Of a stretch of 64,000 nucleotides of DNA, positions 59,256 through 64,000 are shown one piece after another; position 1 is the stretch's first letter, and each line of letters begins with the position of its first letter. The stretch comes from Bacteroidales bacterium (GTDB lineage: Bacteria > Bacteroidota > Bacteroidia > Bacteroidales > F082): the NCBI GenBank assembly GCA_017530365.1, contig JAFXMK010000036.1:39886-103885 (forward strand). Reading direction: 5' to 3'. Position numbers and translations under genes: made by a program. The notes under the pieces were generated by a model. The model searched no databases, was not told the origin of the DNA, and saw nothing but the letters and a program-made list of their open reading frames with translations.

Positions 59256-61625
59256 ATGAAAAGGTTTTTTATTGGTATCGCAGCGTTATTTGTCGCAGCG
59301 AATGTGAATGCTCAAAATGAAATCGACACCACACATTTTGAAATGCTTAATGAAGTGGTTGTCAGCGGCGTGAAGGTGCAGAAAAATGCTCCTTTCGCCG
59401 TGACCAACATCCAGAAAAACGATCTGAATGAGTTTTCGAACACTGGACAGGAGTTGCCCTTCCTGTTCTCAAAGACCGCAGGTATCCTCTCGTGGAGCGA
59501 GAACGGTGTCGGCACTGGCACCAGCTACATGCGCATCCGTGGCACTGGCGACTCACGCATCAACGTCACCCTCGACGGCGTGCCGCTGAACTCACCCGAA
59601 GACCAATGTGTGTTCTGGGCCAACATGAACAGCTACGGTTCCTTGCTTGGCAACGTGCAGATCCAACGTGGCGTGGGCACCTCCACCAACGGCGATGGCG
59701 CCTTCGGAGGCACCGTGGCGCTCTCGTCAGCAGCACCCTCCGTGACGCCAAGCGCTGAAGTCACCGGCTCCTACGGCTCTTTCAACACCTTTAACTTCGG
59801 TGCCAAGGCATCCACTGGCCTCCTTTGGAACCATCTTATCATAGACGGAGCCTACCACGAGACCCATACCGACGGCTTCATGCACGGCACCAAAGGCCGC
59901 AGCGGCAGCTACTATGGAGGCATCACCTATTACAACAACAACTTCCAGCTCCGCTATAAGAACATCGGCAACTTCGAAAAAACCGGTCAAGCTTGGAACG
60001 GCGTCACAGCTGGCGACGACAACCTCAGCATCATGGATGGCACCTGGGGAATGAACACTGGCATCAAGACTTACGAAGACCTGTGGAACGCCGGCCTCGG
60101 TCAATACAACTCCCTCTATGAGCACCTTGTTTACGACGAAGACGGCAACTTCCTGAAAGACGAAAACGGCCATTACGTCACCGAGCGCTACCAACTCAAC
60201 GACGGCAGCTTCTGGGACAGGACCACCGACAACTTCTGGCAGGACCATAACATCCTCTCGGCCGCTTGGGACATCAACGAAAACTGGAAAACCTCGGCAT
60301 CGCTGCATTATACCTACGGCTATGGCTATTATGAGGAATTCCGCCCCAACAACAAACTTTCAAAATTCGGCATGACCTACATGTATCCTGACAGCTCTTA
60401 TGTGAGCAGGACAGACTTCGTTCGCAAGAAAGGCCTCACCCAACACACTTACGGTTTGGTCTGCAATGCCAATTACAAAGACGAAAGATGGGATATCATC
60501 GGCGGCATCTCGTCTCAAAATTTCAGCGGGAACCACTTCGGCTACGTCACTTATATTGCCAATAACGACGTCGCCGAAAAGTATCTCGCCAATGGCGACT
60601 ACAAATACTACGACTCCGATGCCAGCAAGTTCGACGGAAGCACCTTCGTCAAAGCGGCCTACAATCTCACTGAGCAATGGACCGTGTTTGGCGATCTGCA
60701 GTACCGCTACGTGGATTACAAGACCAACGGCATCAACGACAAATTCTATGACGACGAAAGCGGCTACTACAACCAACCCCTTGACATCCATGAGAAATAC
60801 CATTTCTTCAACCCCAAAGGCGGTATCTCCTGGAACCTCAACGACCACCATGCTTACGCTTCTGTTGCCATGAGCCACCGCGAGCCTGAACGCAATAACT
60901 TCACCGACAACGGATCGCGTCCAGCGCCCGTTCCAGAGCAGCTCCTCGACTATGAACTCGGTTACAACTACAACGGCAGCATCTGGCAGGCCGGCGCCAA
61001 CCTCTATTATATGGACTACACCAACCAGTTTGTCCAGACAGGCGAGTTGAGCGATATCGGCGAAGCCCTCACGACCAACATCAAGAAATCATACCGCATA
61101 GGTGTCGAGCTGCAAGCCGGCGTCAATGCCACCCCATGGCTGACCATCGAGGCGAATGCCGCTTTGAGCCAAAATAGGATCAAAGATTTTGACGAAGTGG
61201 CCGAAGACTGGGACAACGGCACCACCACCATCCATTACGACAACTCGACCTTGGCCTTCTCGCCATCAGCCATCCTTAACGGCTTCATTACTTTCCATCA
61301 CAAGGGTTTCGAGGCTACCTGGCATACCAACTACGTCTCGAGAATGTATCTCGACAACACCCAGAACATGGATCGCTCGCTGCCTGGCTATTCCACTTCG
61401 AACGTGAGCCTCGGCTACACGCTCAAGCCCAAGAGCGTCGTGAAGGAAGCCCTCTTCAAGGTCAGCTGCAACAACATCTTCAACAAGCGCTATGCCGCCA
61501 GCGGGTGGGTCTATTCAGCCATCTGCGCCAGCGGCGGTCATCCGAACGATAACCGTTATTACCAAATCGGATTCATACCGATGGCAGGTTTCACCGTCAT
61601 GGGAAATCTGACGCTCAAATTCTGA
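59256..61625 (+). CDS. TonB-dependent receptor, probable thiamine/TPP importer
   Basis: A 789-aa outer-membrane receptor. Signal peptide MKRFFIGIAALFVAANVNAQ; plug domain from about 30 to 150 with MLNEVVVSGVKVQKNAPFAV, YMRIRGTGDSRINVTLDGVP and QIQRGVGTSTNGDGAFGG. A 22-strand barrel follows, ending in FTVMGNLTLKF with the terminal Phe. It lacks the carboxypeptidase-like N-terminal domain of SusC-type proteins, as vitamin receptors do. The upstream TPP riboswitch is the main evidence for its substrate. Confidence 0.93.
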   Translation: MKRFFIGIAALFVAANVNAQNEIDTTHFEMLNEVVVSGVKVQKNAPFAVTNIQKNDLNEFSNTGQELPFLFSKTAGILSWSENGVGTGTSYMRIRGTGDSRINVTLDGVPLNSPEDQCVFWANMNSYGSLLGNVQIQRGVGTSTNGDGAFGGTVALSSAAPSVTPSAEVTGSYGSFNTFNFGAKASTGLLWNHLIIDGAYHETHTDGFMHGTKGRSGSYYGGITYYNNNFQLRYKNIGNFEKTGQAWNGVTAGDDNLSIMDGTWGMNTGIKTYEDLWNAGLGQYNSLYEHLVYDEDGNFLKDENGHYVTERYQLNDGSFWDRTTDNFWQDHNILSAAWDINENWKTSASLHYTYGYGYYEEFRPNNKLSKFGMTYMYPDSSYVSRTDFVRKKGLTQHTYGLVCNANYKDERWDIIGGISSQNFSGNHFGYVTYIANNDVAEKYLANGDYKYYDSDASKFDGSTFVKAAYNLTEQWTVFGDLQYRYVDYKTNGINDKFYDDESGYYNQPLDIHEKYHFFNPKGGISWNLNDHHAYASVAMSHREPERNNFTDNGSRPAPVPEQLLDYELGYNYNGSIWQAGANLYYMDYTNQFVQTGELSDIGEALTTNIKKSYRIGVELQAGVNATPWLTIEANAALSQNRIKDFDEVAEDWDNGTTTIHYDNSTLAFSPSAILNGFITFHHKGFEATWHTNYVSRMYLDNTQNMDRSLPGYSTSNVSLGYTLKPKSVVKEALFKVSCNNIFNKRYAASGWVYSAICASGGHPNDNRYYQIGFIPMAGFTVMGNLTLKF

Positions 61626-61639
61626 GCGGCGTAATAATT

Positions 61640-61702
61640 AACGGCGAATTTAACGAATTAAACGAATTATATAAGTTCGTAAAATTCGTTTAATTCGCCG
61701 TT
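61640..61702. terminator. Bidirectional terminator built of AACGAATT repeats
   Basis: AACGGCGAATT plus AACGAATTAAACGAATT faces AATTCGTTTAATTCGCCGTT, giving a long hairpin between two convergent genes. One arm carries an extra TAACGAATT unit. The same repeat family lies upstream of plsX. Confidence 0.7.
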
Positions 61703-61720
61703 CAAAATTCGCCGTTCCTC

Positions 61721-63772
61721 TTAGTGTTTAGCCTTCAAGAAGCTATAATTCTTTCCGAGGTCCAGGTGTTCGGCAACGAAATCATCGGGATACTCCACGA
61801 CGTAATCCACCACCTTGTCGCCCTCCATGACGGGACGGACAACAGGGTTGATGAAGCCGCCGTATGGCTTCAAACCTAGGGCGTCGTAACGTTCCTTGAC
61901 TTCCTTGTGGAGTTCAGGATCGACCTTGACGGCATATTTCTCGACCAAGGCCTTGCCAGCGGCATAGTCGCCCTCGCTCTTGATGCGTTGCACCTCGGCA
62001 AGCAGTTCGCCGAATAAGCCACGCAGCGCCTCGAAGTCGTTGACGACAAAATAGGTCTTGCCGTTCTCCACCTTCTTTTCGATGACGTTATTGTCCTTGC
62101 CATGCTCATAGCACCATTCGGCGATAAGCTTACGGTTCTGCATGTGGGATTCCGTCACGTCTTTGCCCAACTCTACACGAGCCAGCTGGGTCATCATGCC
62201 GTTACGGATATAGCCACAATATTCGGCTTTATAGGCTTCGGCATCAGGCAGCACCTTGAGTTCCACCATCTTCGGATCGGCCAGATAATACAAGCCAAAC
62301 AGGTCGGCGCGGGCCTCTTCCAAGGTGGAGGAGAACTCTTTCAAGGCGCCAGGCTGGGTGGTCGGCAGGAGCTTGCCTGAGCCATGGCCAAGGCATTCGT
62401 GCAAAGTGGTATGGACAATATCCGTCTCAGAGGCGTATTTCTTGCAAAGTGCTACTTCCTCTTCGGAATAGGCAAACTCGCTCAAGGCGCTCTTCGGGCA
62501 TTCTTCGGCAGCCTTGTCGTAGGCAATCATCAGGTTGGTGATGGTCACCGACTTGGAGCCATAGTCCTTGCGGATCCAGTCGGCATTAGGCAGGTTGATG
62601 CCGATCGGAGGTGAAGGGAAGCAGTCGCCGCCCAGGGTCGTGGCGATGATACTCTTGGCTGAGACGCCCTTGCATTCTTCTTTCTTGAAGCGTGCATCCA
62701 CGGGAGAATGATCCTCGAACCACTGGGCGTTCTCACTGATAATGAAAGAACGTTCGGTAGCTTCGAGATCCTTGTAATCCACGATGGATTCCCAAGTAGC
62801 CTTCATGCCCATCGGGTCGTTGTAGTCCTCGATGAAGCCATTCACAAAATCGATATGGGAGATCGAATCCTGCACCCAGGCGATGTTATACTCGTCCCAA
62901 GTCTTCAGGTCGCCCGTACGATAGTAGGCGATCAGCTTTTGGATGTAGTCGCGTTGCGTATCGTTTTCCGCCACTTCATTTGCTTTTTCCAGCCATCCGA
63001 TGATGGCCGAGATCGCTTCTCCATAAAGGCCGTCAGCCTTATAGACCTCTTCGTGGATGCCGGTTTTATCCTTGACCAGTTTCGAGTTCAGGCCGTATGA
63101 AATCGGCGTGGCGTCATTGGGTTTACGCATCTTGTCATAGAAGCGTTCCACCTCCTTTTTGGTGATGTTCCCTTCATAGAAATTGACCGCTGAGTTGGCG
63201 ATGATGTCCTCCTGGCTGCTACGACGCATCTTATACAGCTCCTGATCGAAGATGACAGGCGTAATGAAAGCGATGAAGTCATCAACGGTCTCCCCTTCGT
63301 TCAAAGGAAGCAGCGTGACATCGCTGCCTTTCACCAGTTCGGCGAAATAGCTTTCCGATATCTCAGGGAAGAACTTGTCTTCGGCGTAATGGTGATGGAT
63401 GCCATTGCTGAAGAAGACACGTTTGGCATAGATCAGGAAGTTCTGGAAATCGGCACTATTGCGATCGCCTTGATAGGAGTTCAGCACCGCTTCGATCGTT
63501 TTCCTGACACAGAGGTTGTATTTGAAGTTCTGGTCGAAGAGGATGTCGCGACCGCATTTGGCTGCTTCGTTAAGGTAATAGATATAGGCTTTCTGTTGCA
63601 GCGACAGCTGATCCCAGTCGGGCAGCTGGTAGCGCATGATTCGCAAGTCGGCGAATTGGTCCACCAAGAATTTGAATTCCTCTTTTGGAGTCGGTTCTTC
63701 TGTTGCGGGCTGTTTCGGCGTACAGCCGATCATCGTTCCCGCCAATCCCAGGATAATCATCAGTTTTTTCAT
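61721..63772 (-). CDS. Dipeptidyl-peptidase III family (M49) zinc peptidase, lipoprotein
   Basis: A 683-aa lipoprotein: MKKLMIILGLAGTMIGCTPK with lipobox Cys 17; the extension to 63856 is repeat-derived and rejected. It has the M49 zinc site HECLGHGSGKL (HExxGH with one inserted residue) and EEARADLFGLYYL with the third zinc ligand. DPP III releases dipeptides from oligopeptide N-termini. Lipid anchoring places it in the envelope, as in other Bacteroidota members. It stands alone with its own promoter. Confidence 0.92.
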   Translation of the reverse strand: MKKLMIILGLAGTMIGCTPKQPATEEPTPKEEFKFLVDQFADLRIMRYQLPDWDQLSLQQKAYIYYLNEAAKCGRDILFDQNFKYNLCVRKTIEAVLNSYQGDRNSADFQNFLIYAKRVFFSNGIHHHYAEDKFFPEISESYFAELVKGSDVTLLPLNEGETVDDFIAFITPVIFDQELYKMRRSSQEDIIANSAVNFYEGNITKKEVERFYDKMRKPNDATPISYGLNSKLVKDKTGIHEEVYKADGLYGEAISAIIGWLEKANEVAENDTQRDYIQKLIAYYRTGDLKTWDEYNIAWVQDSISHIDFVNGFIEDYNDPMGMKATWESIVDYKDLEATERSFIISENAQWFEDHSPVDARFKKEECKGVSAKSIIATTLGGDCFPSPPIGINLPNADWIRKDYGSKSVTITNLMIAYDKAAEECPKSALSEFAYSEEEVALCKKYASETDIVHTTLHECLGHGSGKLLPTTQPGALKEFSSTLEEARADLFGLYYLADPKMVELKVLPDAEAYKAEYCGYIRNGMMTQLARVELGKDVTESHMQNRKLIAEWCYEHGKDNNVIEKKVENGKTYFVVNDFEALRGLFGELLAEVQRIKSEGDYAAGKALVEKYAVKVDPELHKEVKERYDALGLKPYGGFINPVVRPVMEGDKVVDYVVEYPDDFVAEHLDLGKNYSFLKAKH

Positions 63773-63792
63773 TTTTTCAATAATTAGTGGGA

Positions 63793-63800
63793 CAAAGATA
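63793..63800 (-). promoter_or_regulatory. Promoter -7 box for the DPP III gene
   Basis: TATCTTTG on the minus strand, about 21 bases upstream of the ATG. Confidence 0.5.
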
Positions 63801-63813
63801 AGAAAAGTTTGTA

Positions 63814-63869
63814 GTTGATCAGTTGGAAGTTGTTCAGTTAACTTTAAACTGATCAACTGCCAACTGAAA
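63814..63869. repeat. Degenerate CAGTTGG-type repeat with inverted arms
   Basis: GTTGATCAGTT (63814-63824) and AACTGATCAAC (63847-63857) are perfect complements, with CAGTTGG/CAACTGCCAACTG units around them, between the DPP III gene and the rRNA terminator. Confidence 0.65.
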
Positions 63870-63872
63870 ACT

Positions 63873-63905
63873 AAAAAAGCCCTCGCGCTTTCGCGGAGGG
63901 CTTTT
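63873..63905 (-). terminator. Terminator of the rRNA operon
   Basis: AAAAGCCCT...CGCG-AAAG-CGCG...AGGGCTTTT with one bulged base and a T-run on the minus strand, directly after the 5S gene. Confidence 0.85.
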
Positions 63906-63910
63906 CCGTA

Positions 63911-64000
<90 letters not shown>

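Overview
The window comes from a Bacteroidota chromosome, most likely Bacteroidales. The evidence is the promoter style (several TTTG/TTG, 18-20 nt spacer, TAnnTTTG), a TonB-dependent receptor behind a TPP riboswitch, PorT-like and DUF5618-type proteins, and an EpsG/FdtA/FdtB glycan locus. The genus cannot be named from what is visible.

Layout. (1) 1-7.6 kb: a very large GT84/GH94 cyclic-glucan-synthase-like gene, cut by the left edge. (2) 7.6-17.9 kb, minus strand: a lipid and envelope gene string: two DUF3298 lipoproteins, an initiating sugar-phosphate transferase, an RND/MMPL exporter, FakA/FakB fatty-acid kinase, a YghO-like GNAT protein, PlsX, ACP and a LolA-like protein. (3) 17.9-19.1 kb: a three-gene toxin-antitoxin-SecB-like chaperone (TAC) module with palindromes in its leader. 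(4) 19.2-21.7 kb: manC and a DegT/PglE-like aminotransferase whose frame is broken exactly at a 7-bp tandem repeat. (5) 21.8-29.0 kb: an AT-richer island resembling a defence island. It holds an AAA ATPase with a PD-(D/E)XK-like partner; a tightly packed operon of a Cys/His-rich protein, a DUF6602-like nuclease fold, a RES-domain protein and an ApeA-like HEPN protein; a DUF6236-like gene; and coding debris. (6) 29.3-50.7 kb, minus strand: a Wzx/Wzy-type surface polysaccharide locus. It makes a dTDP-3-amino-3,6-dideoxyhexose (RmlA, RmlB, two FdtA-like, FdtB) and uronic-acid precursors (Ugd, TviB-like). It also carries two CitE-like lyases plus a MaoC hydratase, two NeuD-like acyltransferases, an ATP-grasp ligase, two GT4 glycosyltransferases and a PglC-type transferase. 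(7) 50.8-64 kb: mostly housekeeping genes (recR, TPR protein, small multidrug exporter, aroE, PorT-like barrel, trmN6, rimM, DUF2899 metal exporter, UspA), then a TPP riboswitch with a TonB receptor, a DPP III-family lipoprotein and the 3' part of a 5S rRNA at the right edge.

The most striking genome-wide feature is a set of short tandem repeats, mostly with a 7-bp unit (AGAGGTT, GTGAGGA, CAGTTGG, CAACTTT, TCTTTTA, TTCTTAC and variants) and some of about 9-11 bp. They sit between genes and also inside coding sequences, where they encode low-complexity inserts (for example [32 protein letters not shown]). At several loci the tract contains the stop codon of the upstream gene, and at one it carries the inferred start codon of aroE. 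Because 7 is not a multiple of 3, copy-number change shifts the frame, which is what appears to have happened in the DegT gene.
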